DNA of 64,000 bases. Origin: Zantedeschia hybrid cultivar. Lineage: Eukaryota; Streptophyta; Magnoliopsida; Alismatales; Araceae. The notes under the pieces are model-generated. The model was not told the origin of the DNA, did not search any database, and saw only the letters and a program-made list of their open reading frames with translations. Shown here piece after piece: positions 1-11,794 of this stretch. Position numbers and translations under genes: made by a program. The stretch is taken from positions 56,229,129-56,293,128 of the forward strand of contig JARZZO010000009.1 of the NCBI GenBank assembly GCA_030544215.1, written 5' to 3'. Within the stretch, counting starts at the first letter, position 1; each line of letters starts with the position of its first letter.

Positions 1-1327
1 TCCACAATTAATACTCGTCCATGACCACCATGTGTTTTAGTTAAACAAACCACACATGAATTGAGCATCAAAGGGCTAAATTAAAATTTTTAAAAATAAT
101 TAATTTTGGGTTTCTTAAAACCAGGGACCAATCAAAAATTGGATTTAGAATTTTCGAAAACTTTTATTAAGTCAAAGCATGCTAATTTAAATCATTATTT
201 AAACAAGCAAACCAATCAAATTTTAAATAACCAATTACTACACATCAAATGTGCAGAAAAATCAAATTAACAATTTTACACTATTCCATGCGAGTCATCA
301 AATTAAATATTTAATTCAGTTAATTAAATATAATATTCTATATTATCAAATCTAACAATTAGATTGATAATATCATTAACAACAACTTGTTAAAAAAAAA
401 AAACTTTCCCTCATTTATACAATTCCCTTTTTACTGGTTATTAATAAGTATAAAACAGAATTTTATCAATTTCAGAATCAAATTTTAAATTTAAATACAA
501 TTATGTAATTAAAAAACTAGTAAACATGTATAACAGGGAAAAACACAAAGGGAATGGGCCCTGGAACGGGTCAAACGGCCCAGGGCTGGCCGGCCCCTTG
601 GGGCGAACCCAGCCAGCACCTGGCTCGGCCCAGGCCCGCTCTCTGGGGCGAGCCGGGTCCGGGCCAGGCGCTCGACTGGTTCGGGCACCAAGGCCCGGAC
701 CATCGGGCCGGGTCCGCCCCTCCCACTTGACGCAGCTAGGGTTTGCCTAGCTGCGCCGCAGGTGGGAAGGGGCGGCCCTTCCGCCGCCGGCACCTTGCCC
801 AGTAGGTGCCGGCCGGCAGGCCCCTTACCCCGCGGGGTATGCCCGGCGGCCAGGGGCACCGGCGGCGGTGCCGGTGACCCCTGGTTCTGGCGGTTGCCCC
901 ACAAACCGCCCCCCCCCCCCCCCCTCCTTCCTTGTTTTGTAACCGATCCGTGCATCCAGAGCACACTATCTCCATGGCCAATCAGCTGCGAAGTTTAGGA
1001 GGATGAAGGAGACCATCTCCTACAGGTAAGGGCTTGCAAATCCCCTGCGATTCATGGGGTGACATCCATGGCGTCGACAATCGATTCCCCAACCTTTGGG
1101 GTTGCCCAAAATCATGCCTATCTGAGTCCTTTCTTCGTCAGACGAAGAACATGAACCTCACCAAAATTAAAAAATTCATTTTACTGCAAAAATCATAGAT
1201 TGTGTTTATCTTATGAACACAATACATGCGTTATTAAATTTAATAACAAGCATGGAATATTTTATAAAATTGATAATTTGATAAATCAAAACGGCGAGAA
1301 CATAGTGGAACTTGGCTCTGATACCAC
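1..1327 (-). mobile_element. Internal 5' part of an LTR retrotransposon, non-coding
   Basis: This stretch lies directly inside the 5' LTR (1328-2879) of a minus-strand element. The primer binding site is at 1315-1326, so reading leftwards it is the untranslated leader or internal region. I see no gag or pol similarity in either strand. The segment is AT-rich at 1-520, strongly GC-rich at about 540-930 (with a run of 16 C at 909-924), and AT-rich again to the PBS. Long reading frames in the GC-rich block are low-complexity and look like composition artefacts. A large non-coding interior would fit a LARD-type non-autonomous element, but the rest lies outside the window, so a Copia element with a long leader is also possible. 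Confidence 0.6.
1315..1326 (-). promoter_or_regulatory. Primer binding site, tRNA-iMet
   Basis: On the minus strand this reads TGGTATCAGAGC, the usual plant initiator-methionine tRNA primer site. It lies one base inside the LTR end at 1328, which fixes the element as minus-oriented and the LTR as the 5' copy. Confidence 0.9.
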
Positions 1328-2879
1328 TATTGGGATCACTGTGTCAGGATCCGACTGAAAAACGCAGCGGAATAAAATTTTTGGGATCGGATCTGTCCCG
1401 TTTCGGTCGTTAAACTTAAACCGGTGTAAATCGAATTTACCTTGCGCAGATTCGAATCCGCGTCCGTTTTCCGGTTCCGTCGGAGCGATGCCGCAAGTCG
1501 CGCAGATGCTCGACCTCTAGCGGTATCCACGCGGTTCTCCTCGCGATGGATCGTCCTCGCTTCCTCGCTCGCTGCGGCGTTCGAAGATCCCATCTGACTG
1601 CGCGTAATCCACCGCGACATGCGGATTCGGAATCCCCGTCGAACGGAAGGTGGAGCAGTTGGGATCCGCACGCCCAGAAGAGAGAGAAAGTTGGGAAGAA
1701 CGAATGACGGCTAGGTCAGGGTTGCTGGCCCCGGACGTAGAATCCGTTCTTTTATAAGAAGTCAGTTTGCGGTTTTTCATAAAAACCCAGACTTATCCGA
1801 AATCCTGTCGGATTATCCATCGACTTGAAAACCATTTGCGTGTGACCCTCTAGGCCCAAATACCAGTCCAGTTAATAGCCCATTAAGTCCAGTAACCCTT
1901 TACTGACTGACTAAATTAATTAATATCCTTATATTCAATTAATCAGCCGAATTTAATGTCCCACAATAAATTTGGACGGACTGCCGATCACGTTGGATGC
2001 CAAGCAACATCGCGTGATCCTGGATGGCATTGGAGTTATCGCAACCCTCTATTGGAACCTTTCTGTCATCGGTTAGCGTGCGGATATAATCCTTCATCCG
2101 TACAATGTTCCCGAATCGACCTAGGGCATGGTTTACTGTTAAACCCTATTTAGTCGATTCACTTGAATCAGATGCCGCTAATCTGAATCTGATAACTCCT
2201 TATCGATTACAGAGTCCGCCCTGGCCAGGGACTTTAAGCACATCATTCCCGGAACATTCTCTCTCAAACTACTGAGAGCGGATGATCCCGTATTGAACAC
2301 ACAATTACCTTCGAGGGCATTTTCCTGAACCTGATCGCTTGACTTATGGATAACCCATGGTTAAGGATTCGTTCGTCAAGGTCAAAGCTCAGAAACCTAC
2401 CAACAAGATATCATTGGAGTCTCAGGTCCAAGGATCATCCACGCAACCGTGACAAATGAATCGAGCTGGTTAACAGTGAGGTGATTACCATCCAACGATT
2501 CATAGTCGGATCAGTTCAGTGAACTCATTCACCAATGAGCACCTATAGGTTCAGCATAGTGTCTCCACACAAGTGACTTATGGGATCAGTCACCCTCATC
2601 ATATGAGCTGAAGTAACCTATACTAGTCTATCCGGATGTTCGATGTCCTATCTCAAACATCCTATGACTAGGAACAATTAAGAACATGTGTTTATAAGTA
2701 TTCGGTCCCGTAATTATGATCTCATCATAATCCGAAGACTATTGTACGTGTTCATGGACTTCATCGTGATACGATAAACATATATCGAATTAATTACACA
2801 CAATGAATTATTACCATTTATTAATAATCTGAATAAGTACATAGTATCGGATTGGCTTTGAGACCATCTAATACTAACA
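1328..2879 (-). mobile_element. 5' LTR (1552 bp) of the minus-strand element
   Basis: On the minus strand it starts TGTTAGTATTAG at 2879 and ends at 1328. The far end reads CCCAATA rather than the CCCAACA seen in the other copies, a single change in the terminal CA. It is the same length as the solo LTR at 6790-8341 and aligns with it throughout. A more diverged plus-strand copy is at 60098-61650. It interrupts Tat-1 in the RT region, just before the motif that begins at 2900. The adjacent target bases are 2880-2884 (ATATG); the matching duplication would lie left of the window. Confidence 0.9.
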
Positions 2880-2881
2880 AT

Positions 2882-5322
2882 ATGGTCACTCGCTGAGGGG
2901 TGGAGGCGAATCCAGCAAAAGTTGCAGCCATCCTTCAAATGCGCCCGCCGACAAACATCTGGGAAGTTCAAAGGCTAAATGGACGAATTGCAGCGTTAAG
3001 CCGCTTCATGTCAAAAGTAGCGGACCATTGTTTTCCTTTCTTTAAGTTGCTGAAGAAGACCAACAATTTCTCTTCGACAGATGAATGCCAATCGACCTTC
3101 AATCAGCTGAAGACCTATCTCTCCAATGTACCCGTCCTGTCCAAGCCTGTCGAAGGAGAGCAGTTGTTCATATATCTCGCTGCATCCGAAGCTGCTCTTA
3201 GTGCCGTCCTTGCCCAAGAGGCAGATGGCGTCCGGAGGCCTGTTTACTACATGAGCCGAGCACTTCACAGAGCAGAGTTTCGGTATCCATCTCTTGAGAA
3301 GCTAGCTTTGACTCTCATTGCATCCGCGAGAAGGCTTCGGCCTTACTTCCTCGCACATTCAATAAAAGTCCTCACTGATCAACCTTTGAGGCAAGTTCTC
3401 TCTCGACCGGAAGTATCTAGGAGATTAGCCAAATGGGCGATCGAATTAGGAGAATTCGACATCTCCTACGAACCTCGGACTGCAATAAAAGCTCAAGCTC
3501 TAGCCAACTTCATCGCTGAATTAACTTTCGAAGAACCCTCGGCTCCTCAACCAGAAGTAATCAAAGAAAATCCTGAAGCCGTAGGCACTTCGGTGTCAGT
3601 ATCTCCAGCAACTAATAAATGGCAACTATATGTTGACGGGTCCGCTTGCCTTTCGGGTAGTGGCGCGGGGTGGGTCTTGGCATCTCTGGAAGGAGTCGTC
3701 ACCGAATATGCCCTACGCTTTGCCTTCCCAGCCACAAATAATGTAGCCGAATACGAAGCCCTCATATCAGGTCTTCGGGCCGCTAGAAAACTCAACGCAT
3801 TTGAAATAAAGGCATTCAGCGATTCAACGCTTATCGTCGGCTAGATCACTGGAGAGTATGAAGCCTGAGACGAGTTAATGGCGTCCTACTTTCAAGTAAC
3901 TCAAAAAATCATTTCCGAGTTTACTTCCTTTGAAATTATGCGGATCCCTTGGGCTAAGAATACTCGGGCCGATGCCCTCTCTCGGCTGGCATCAACACAT
4001 GATGGGGGAGGGAGCCAAATGGTTTTGGTCGAGGAACTATCTGAGCCGAGTCTTCAAGAATCCGAGGTTATGCAAGTAAATAATTCCGAAGGAGAAACTT
4101 GGATGACTCCAATAATAGCCTTTATACTCCGAGGAGCTCCCATCCGAACCGAAGGGGGCAAGACGCATCTGACAGCGCTCCTCTCAGTTTTTAATTCTAG
4201 AAGATATATTGTATAAAAAATCATTCAGTCAGCCGGTCCTTCGGTGCCTCGGCCCTCCCGAAGCTAACTATGCCCTTCGGGAGATACATGAAGGGATTTG
4301 CGGGGCGCACGCAGGAGGGAGAGACTTGGCCCATAAAATCCTGAGACAAGGATATTGGTGGCCAACCCTTTGGGAGGACGCAACTAGTCTCGTCCGCCAC
4401 TGCGATCAATGTCAAAGGTATAGTTCTTTTACTCATCAGTCGGCAACCCTATTAATGCCTCTATCAGATCCATGGCCTTTCGCCCAATGGGGGATTGATA
4501 TTCTAGGTCCATTTCCCATTGCCATCGGCCAGAGGAAGTTTCATATTGTAACAGTAGATTATTTCACGAAATGGGTTGAAGCCGAACCTCTTGCGTCTAT
4601 CACTGATAATAATGCTTGGAGCTTTGTCTGGAAGTCTATTATCTGCCGGTGTGGCATCCTTCGGGTGATTATATCAGACAATGGCAAGCAATTTGACAGC
4701 AACCGGTTCAGAGGCAACTGCTCAAGCTTCGGTATTCTGCACAAGTTCACTTCGGTGGCTCATCCCCAGACGAATGGATAAACCGAAGTCACTAACCGGA
4801 GTATATTGCGAGGGTTGAAAACTCGTCTTGATGAAGCTAAAGGCCGATGGGTGGAAGAATTGCCGAGTGTACTATAGGCTTAACGAACAACGAGCCCAGC
4901 CCCTACCAGAGAAACTCCATTCCGAATGGCTTATGGAGTGGAAGCAGTCATCCCAGTTGAGATAGGCCTGCCCTCGCCGAGAGTCCTTGCTTATGATCCG
5001 AAGAGTAATGATAAAGCCATGAGAGATCACCTTGACCTCGCAGAAGAAACTAGGGATCAGGCTGGCAGCATACTAACAATGCATGGCCAGATATCATAAT
5101 GCTCGAGTAAAGCCTCGAAGTTTTGAAGCCGGGGACCTTGTGTTGCGAAATGCTCATGTTTCGAAGCTAGCCGAAGCCGCGGGAAAGTTATCTCCAAATT
5201 GGGAGGGCCCTTATCGGATGAAGGAGGTCATTCGACGAGGGGCCTATCGGTTAGAAACCCTCTCGGGCCAGCCTCTCCCTTGCACTTGGAATGTGGAGCC
5301 CCTTTGGCGCTATTTTATGTAA
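2882..5322 (+). pseudogene. Tat-1 pol: RT end, RNase H, second RNase H, integrase (decayed)
   Basis: The frame opens within the RT thumb, at the motif GVEANPAK near 2900. The reverse transcriptase-associated RNase H follows (about 3120-3420), then a linker, then the archaeal-like RNase H (YVDGSA at about 3628, continuing past NNVAEYEAL). Integrase has an HHCC zinc region (about 4300-4420), catalytic WGIDILGPFP and SDNGKQFD motifs (about 4485-4690), and a C-terminal chromatin-side segment (5083-5322, SPNWEGPYRMKEVIRRGAYRL). In-frame stops occur at 2894 (TGA), 3842 (TAG), 3866 (TGA) and about 4780 (TAA), with two more near 4875. A frameshift lies near 4200. The element upstream of 2880 is absent, so this is a 5'-truncated, non-functional copy. 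Confidence 0.85.
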
Positions 5323-5397
5323 GTTGTTCTCCCGGCCTTTAGCCGGATACATTTAATGAATACATCATTCCGGAATACTGTATTCGGCATTATTCTA

Positions 5398-5560
5398 AGT
5401 CCGTGTAAACCGTACCGGGAGTGGCTTTGGCCATGCAAACCGTATCGGGAGCGGCATTATTATAAGTCTGTGTAAACCGTACCGGGAGTGGCTTCGGCCA
5501 TGCAAACCATATCGGGAGCGGCATTATTCTATGTCCGTGTAAACTGTACCGGGAGTGGCG
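5398..5560 (+). repeat. 67-bp tandem array downstream of Tat-1 pol
   Basis: Unit starts are visible at 5403, 5470 and 5537, a 67-bp period. Each unit is made of two similar half-units (GTAAACCGTACCGGGAGTGG and GCAAACCGTATCGGGAGCGG). The same 67-bp unit occurs in reverse orientation at the matching place in Tat-2 (30610-30962). Variable arrays in the 3' region are a known property of Tat-clade elements. Confidence 0.85.
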
Positions 5561-5770
5561 CGCCAGGAATGACCTCGGCCAAGTCCGGAACTGAAACATG
5601 TTTTTAGTTATTCGGGGGTTCGTCCTACTATTGATTCGTTCACAGGAGTGTTTGGCTGTAACACATGGATAAATTCAAGAAAGTCATTTATATATATATG
5701 GAGGTACAGAAGTCAGCCATATACTCGGCCCTGGCAACTCAAAAATATCCGGGACAAGCCCCCGGATTAG

Positions 5771-8700
5771 CTATACATCAGCATCCTCGCTTTCTATATC
5801 GACGAGGGAGTTGCCTGGAGTTGTTGGAGGAGAAGAAGCATGGTCCGAATTTGCCGCCACATCTTCCGGAGAAGCCGGGATCCTTTCGGCCTTGAGCTGA
5901 TGCCACTAGTCCAAGAGCCGATTGCCTTCGTCCTCCTCGGGGAAGCCGAAACCAGTTAGATCTATATTCGGACAAGCCTTTTGGGCAATAGCAATCCCCA
6001 GATCAAACATGGTTGTAGCCGCTTTAGCCCCGGCGTCGAGCATTTCCTCGGCGTACTCCGGACCTTCCTTGTAGCTCGCTATGGCCACGAGAGCGATGTC
6101 ATCAGACTCTTTTGTTTTGGCCTCCAGATCCGCTTTCAAGGCCGAGACTATTTTGGCGTGCTTGCGGCGTTCCTCGTCCCGCTCCTTCTCTAGTTAAGCT
6201 ATCCTCTCGGCGGCTTTGTCCTCCTTGTCCTGGATCTCGGCCTTCAAAGATTCAACCTCTGTATGGGCCTGATCCAGTTGACTTTCGGCCTTTTCCTGGG
6301 CCTCGGCGGCCGCCCAAACCACCTCCTTCTGGCCATCCAGTTCAGATCGTAGCCTAACTTTCGCCCTGATGAGGACGTTGATGTTAGCTTCAAGGTCTCG
6401 CTGCACCGAGGCCACCTTGCCCACGGCTAGCTAGTCTGCGGCCTCGTCCACATCCATAAGTTTTTGTTAGATGTGAGCCTGGCAACGAGCGAGAGCCTCG
6501 CACATGATCGCAGCCTGAAAAGAGAAGCAAGAGATGTAAGGCGAAGCAACAAAAAGAAAAAGGAAATAGAAATAACATGACAAAGGCAAGAGTTCACTCA
6601 CCTGGACAGCGTGGCGGACGCATTGCCGAGAGAGACCCTCCAAGGACAACTCCTAGATTTCATCCTCGGCTATTGGGATGGCCATGCCCTGGGCGAGGCG
6701 CATGCAAGTCTGAGTGTCATCCAGACTGTCGTCGGCGAAGACTCCCGTATCAAGACGCCATGGCTCATGCCCGTATTCCCGGGACATGTTGTTGGGATCG
6801 ATGTGTCGGGATCCGATCCTAAAACGCAGCGGAATAAAATATTCGGGATCGGATCTATCCCGTTTCGATGAACAAAACAATACCGGAGTAAATCGGATTT
6901 ACCTTGCGCGGATTCGAATCCGCGTTCGTTTTCCGGTTCCGTCGGAGCGATGCCGCAAGTCGCGCAGATGCCCGACCTCTAGCGGTATCCACGCGGTTCT
7001 CCTCGCGATGGATCGTCCTCCCTTCCTCGCTCGCTGCGGCGTTCGTAGATCCCGTCTGGCTGCGCGTAATCTGCCGCGACATGCGGATTCGGAATCCCCG
7101 TTGGACGGAAGGTGGAACAGTCGGGAACCGTACACCTAGAAGAGAAAGAAAGAGAGAAAGAACGAATGACGGCTAGGTTAGGGTTGCTGGCCCCGGACGT
7201 AGAATCCGTTCTTTTATAATAAGTCAGTTTGCGGTTTTTCATAAAAATCCAGACTTATCTGAAATCTTGTCGGATTATCCATCGACTTGAAAACCATTTG
7301 CGTGTGACCCTCTAGGCCCAAATACTAGTCCAGTTAATAGCCCATTAAGTCCAGTAACCCTTTACTGACCCACTAAATTAATTAATATCCTTATATTCAA
7401 TTAATCAGCCGAATTTAATGTCCCACAATAAATTCGGACGGACTGCCGATCACGTTGGATGCCAAACAACATCGCGTGATCCTGGATGGCATTGGGGTTA
7501 TCGCAACCCTCTATTGGAACCTTTCTGTCATCGATTTGCGCGCAGATATAATCCTTCATCCGTACAATGTTCCCGAATCGACCTAGGGCATGGTTTACTG
7601 TTAAACCCTATTTGGTCGATTCACTTGAATCAGATGCCGCTAATCTGAATCCGATAACTCCTTGTCGATTACAGAGTCCGCCCTGGCCAGGGACTTTAAG
7701 CACATCATTCCCGGAAGATTCTCTCTTAAACTACCAAGAGCGGATGATCCCGTATTGAACACACAATTACCTTTGAGGGCATTTCCCTGAACCCGATCGC
7801 TTGACTTATTGATAACCCATGGTTATGGATTCGTTCGTCAAGGTCAAAGCTCAGAAACCTACCAACAAGATATCTTTGGAGTCTCAGGTCCAAGGATCAT
7901 CCACGCAACCGTGACAAATGAATCGAACTGGTTAACAGTGAGGTGATTACCATCCAGCGATTCATAGTCGGATAAGTTCAGTGAACTCATTCACCAATGA
8001 GCACCTATAGGTTCAGCATAGTGTCTCCACACAAGTGACTTATGGGATCAGTCACCCTCATCATATGAGCTGAAGTAACCTATACTAGTCTATCCAGATG
8101 TTCGATGTCCTATCTCAAACATCCTATGACTAGGAACAATTAAGAACATGTGTTTATAAGTCTTCGGTCCCGTAATTATGATCTCATCATAATCCAAAGA
8201 CTGTTGCACATGTTCATGGACTTCATCGTGATACGATAAACACAGATCGAATTAATTATACACAATGAATTATTGCCATTTATTAATAATCTGAATAAGT
8301 ACATAGTATCAGATTGGCTTTTAGACCATCTAATACTAACACATGTGGGTCCCGGCCGCTCCAAACGGATAGGATATCCCCGTATCTGTCGCCGTGGTTG
8401 TGGCCGGAGGTGAATCGCCCCTCTGTGGCCGAGAAGATACCGCGAGCAGCGCACTCTGCCGCGTAGCCACCTTCTTCGCCGCCCGGGCGGACTCCCTCTC
8501 GCCGTGATCGCCCCGCCGCTTCCTTCTCTCGGAGCGCTCACTCCCGTAGGCAACGGCCTTGCCCTTCTCCCTTCGCTCCCTCTCGAGAGCAGGCGCGGCC
8601 GCCCTTCCTTCGGTGGAAGCAGCCGTCTGCCGGGCCGGAGAGGCGTCCGACACTGATATGACGTCGGCCAACCTCCCTTCGGCAGGTCGTGTCTTAGACG

Positions 8701-9817
8701 GACGAGAGGGCGCAGGGTGACTGGAGATCCGAGCCATGAGCGATCCGAGGCCAGACATATCTGAAAACAAAACAAAGGAACAAAGTTAAGATGAAATTCG
8801 GTAGCAATCGTGACCCAAAGCCGACTTATCCTCAGCTGGAGCTTCAGCACCCTCATTGAATGGACGATGGGTCTCGGCCGGAGCCCTGGATGTCGCGGCA
8901 GCCCTCGCTGTCGTGGCAGCCCTCGCCACGGTCTCTCCCGGAGCCTGACTAGGAGGAAGATAGGGAGAGGCATGGATGGGAGTATTCGACGGATCCGGCC
9001 AGGCTCTCATTCCGACGAGCCTATCCTCGTTCTCTAGGAGCTCGGTTATGTTAAATGGAGCGTCATCCACGAAGAGATGGGTGTCAGCAAGCTGCCCGAG
9101 GCTGAGGGAGGGGCTCTCGGAAATCCCCTCGACCAGGGGCCCCCATTCGGTAGGGAAGGGCCAGAAACCCTTGTCCTTCTCCGGGAAGGAGATGAAGAAG
9201 AAACCCTCCTTCCAATGATGGATGGACGAGGGTTTCCCGGAGAAGATGCGCCGGCCGAAGCGAGGAACGAAATAGTACTAGGAAGATCTTCCCTAGGGTT
9301 TGATTTTGAAGAGGTAGCGAAAAATATTTACAGAGGGGACGAGACCAAAAATGGAATTAAGAGCTAAAAAAGCATATACAGTCCGCTATAAGTTCGGAAA
9401 AAACTGGGACGGAGCCAGCCCATAGAAGTTCACAAAGTTTACAATTAAAGGGTGAAGGGGAAGACGAAACCCAGTCCGAAAGTTGTGTTCGTAAATGGAG
9501 AAAGCACCCGGCTGAGGAGAGTTGGCTCTTGTATTCCTTTCAGGCCGGACGGGAGTCATCCAAGTACGAATTAGATAACAATTGGTTATTTCCATCACCG
9601 CCTCGGTGTTAAGGATAGAAGCCACATCCGAGACCTGTTCGGCCGGACGGCGGCCAAATACAGAAGGCTTAGCGAGAGCAGGGACTGATTCAGTTTCACC
9701 CGCCATATCAGAAGGGAAAGAGTTCAAGGAGAAAGGGGATGAAAGAGAAGGTTGGGGAACAGGTTTGGGTGAAGAGCAGGACGAACTGCTCTCGACCGAA
9801 AAAGAGCTGCTGGACAT
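5771..9817 (-). pseudogene. Tat-1 antisense additional ORF, PF04195-type protein with C-terminal coiled coil
   Basis: This gene runs opposite to pol. Comparison with Tat-2 gives three exons: 9817-8830, 8760-6602 (minus the inserted solo LTR 6790-8341) and 6514-5771. Exon 1 starts MSSSSFSVES and carries the gypsy-type transposase_28 signature (FSIYEHNFRTGFRLPLHPLI, about 9400-9500). Exon 2 contains ERERREKGKA and MSREYGHEPWR. Exon 3 is a long Glu/Gln/Ala-rich coiled coil ending with an acidic tail. Intron 2 (6515-6601) has intact GTGAGT and TTTTCAG sites. Intron 1 (8761-8829) has an intact acceptor but its donor reads GATAAG where Tat-2 has GGTAAG. A TGG-to-TAG change stops exon 1 at about 9386. 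Antisense ORFs of this kind are known in Tat-clade elements; their role is unknown. Confidence 0.8.
6790..8341 (-). mobile_element. Solo LTR (1552 bp), iMet-primed family, with 5-bp TSD
   Basis: It starts TGTTAGTATTAG at 8341 on the minus strand and ends CCCAACA at 6790. It is flanked by the direct repeat CATGT (6785-6789 and 8342-8346). No internal region is present, so it is a solo LTR left by LTR-LTR recombination. It splits exon 2 of the Tat-1 antisense gene at the THM/SREYG junction; removing the LTR and one TSD copy restores the reading order seen in Tat-2 near 29270. It is near-identical to 1328-2879. Confidence 0.95.
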
Positions 9818-10021
9818 ATACTGAAAATAGATAAGACGGGGACTGAGGTTTACCCTCAGACCAAGATATCCCCAACGATCAATAGGACGCTCTCGGACGA
9901 CCTCGATGGAACACTCGTGGCTGGAGGAGAAGGGATGTTCGCAGAGCTGATTGCGGAAACGCTCTGGCGCAAGAAATTGAAGAGAGAGAACGCAGGAATA
10001 GGTCTGAGGCCAACGAAGCCG

Positions 10022-10031
10022 GTATTTATAG
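10022..10031 (-). promoter_or_regulatory. TATA box of the Tat-1 antisense gene
   Basis: On the minus strand it reads CTATAAATACC, about 205 bases upstream of the antisense start codon at 9817. Tat-2 has the same CTATAAATAC box at 27591-27600 upstream of its antisense gene, so the antisense gene appears to have its own conserved promoter. Confidence 0.7.
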
Positions 10032-10399
10032 GAAAACTTTGAGGGGTCGGATGGTGGACCAACGGTCGAGATCCTTTAATCCTTCGGCTACTCCTCGCTT
10101 AGATGACTGCCACGTGTCCCATCCTTTCTCATAATGACGAAGGAGCTACATGATCGAAAAGAGGCAATCAACGGCTGGAGGCGATCCAACGTTTTGGCTA
10201 CTCATCCGGATGCTCGCCACATGTCCCTGATCCTTGTGCTGGGGACCGAAGTGGCGGTAATCCGAGTGAATCCTTGGGCAGAAAGCCGAAACGACGACAA
10301 TCCGAATGATAACGATTAAACGGTGGAGATCTCCCGGCCGTACAGTGATATTTCAGATGCTTGCCATGTATCCCATGCTCCTCATAGAGCGAGCCTATT
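10032..10399 (+). other. Tat-1 3' non-coding region, degenerate repeats
   Basis: This is upstream of the antisense promoter. It contains diverged copies of a segment with CCACGTGTCCCATCC-like and TTCGGCTACTC-like blocks (about 10080-10380) that correspond to the roughly 104-bp array of Tat-2 at 27168-27570. No coding potential is apparent. It continues at 12733 after the solo LTR. Confidence 0.55.
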
Positions 10400-11456
10400 T
10401 GTAACGACCCGCCACCCTATAATCGGAGATCCGATTACTAAATGGGTACCGAATCATTAATTTGGAACCAAACCAGGATCTAAGTAAGTCTGGGAAATAA
10501 ACAATAAACTAAGTTAAACATTCACATCGCATTGAATTGGAAGGAAAATGCAGGAATTAAAAGTTATTACAATGCGACTCGATACAACAAATAATTACAT
10601 ACTCCAACAGAAGAGAAATAATTAAGCGTACATGCCAGAAATAAACATAACAACTACGTCGGGGCATACTCCGGAACAACAGCTGACGGCGTGCAGCCTG
10701 CAACAACACACTCCTCGCTAAGTCTGCATGGAACCCTCACCTGAAAACCGCAGGGGTGAGTCTCAACAAAAGACTCAGTAGGGATCCTTCGATCCCCACT
10801 GTCCACTCACACACCCACAAGTAGCAGGACACAGCTGAAGGTACAATAACAAGTAAAGCAATAATTACTACTCCTAATTCTCGATATGAATCACATGCAT
10901 TCGAAATATATATAACATGCATATCCCTAAAACCGGTCTACCAGGGAACTTACAACCGTCTCGGTAAAGCTCGCCAACCACACAAACGAAGGTGGGGAAA
11001 ACATCGACCCGCTGAGACCAAACAGTAACCCCTCGGATAGGACGCTGGCTACTCCGGCCCAACTGGCTCAGGTGGTTACTCCTTCCCCCAGCACGAGTGA
11101 CACTTCACAGGTACCACTCCCACACCGGTACTAGCTAACCTTGGGGTTCACCAGGTGACCCTCTCTCACTAGGCGTCACCCCGCCCACGCCCCCACCGGC
11201 GCTGTGCTCCACCCACACCAGCACAGGGTGATAAAGCGCTACAACTGTCACTCTAGGTCTACAGTAAAACAAAATCCGGCACAGTGCGATCTGGTCACGG
11301 GAGAAGTCCGCGGTCGCACAACACACAACGTTGTGCTATCCGGTCACAAAAAAATCCATCATCATTGAGTATAATTTAAAGCATGCCTTTAACCAACTAA
11401 TTACATGTCTAACAGTGTAAGCACATTTTAATAGCATGAATTAGTGTGATTCTGTC

Positions 11457-11794
11457 TTGAATCGCATCGACCAAGGCTGACGCCATTCAAGTCTCCTAAA
11501 CTGGTTCACAGAAACTCATCCTCAATCGCAGAACCTGGCGTAAAACGCGTCGCCATAGGTAGCCGCCTTTTAAAAGGAGTCGCTGCCTCTCGTCGCCTTT
11601 TAGCGACCGAAAACAGGGACAGGCCATGGGGTGATTTTCACTAAAAACGCGTCGTCGACGCAAGACGCCTATTGAAGGGCGTCGCTGTACCCGGACGCTT
11701 GTCAGTCCGGGGACAGGGTTTGTTATTGGGTTAAATCGCGTCGTGGGTGGGCGCCGCCTTTTAAAAGGCGTCGCTCAACCTAGACGCCATTCAA
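11457..11794. repeat. Cluster of seven 34-bp palindromic modules (12-10-12)
   Basis: Modules are at 11457-11490, 11540-11573, 11570-11603, 11642-11675, 11672-11705, 11731-11764 and 11761-11794. Each has a 12-base left arm ending (G)CGTC or near it, ten unrelated bases, and a 12-base right arm starting G(A/T/C)CGC. Three pairs share four bases, the right arm of one being the left arm start of the next. Outer ends differ but match within a module: TTG with CAA, TTA with TAA. Confidence 0.85.

Noticed and set aside
509..998. Overlapping Pro/Gly/Ala-rich reading frames in the GC-rich block
   Set aside because: Long frames on both strands in a GC-rich, stop-poor segment with a poly-C run; no domain and no conservation evidence.
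1315..1326. tRNA-iMet sequence as a possible tRNA gene
   Set aside because: Only the 3' 12 bases are present, complementary and next to an LTR end; it is a primer binding site.
10740..11330. Frames on the minus strand in the solo LTR 10400-12727
   Set aside because: Short, overlapping and without domains; the region is LTR.
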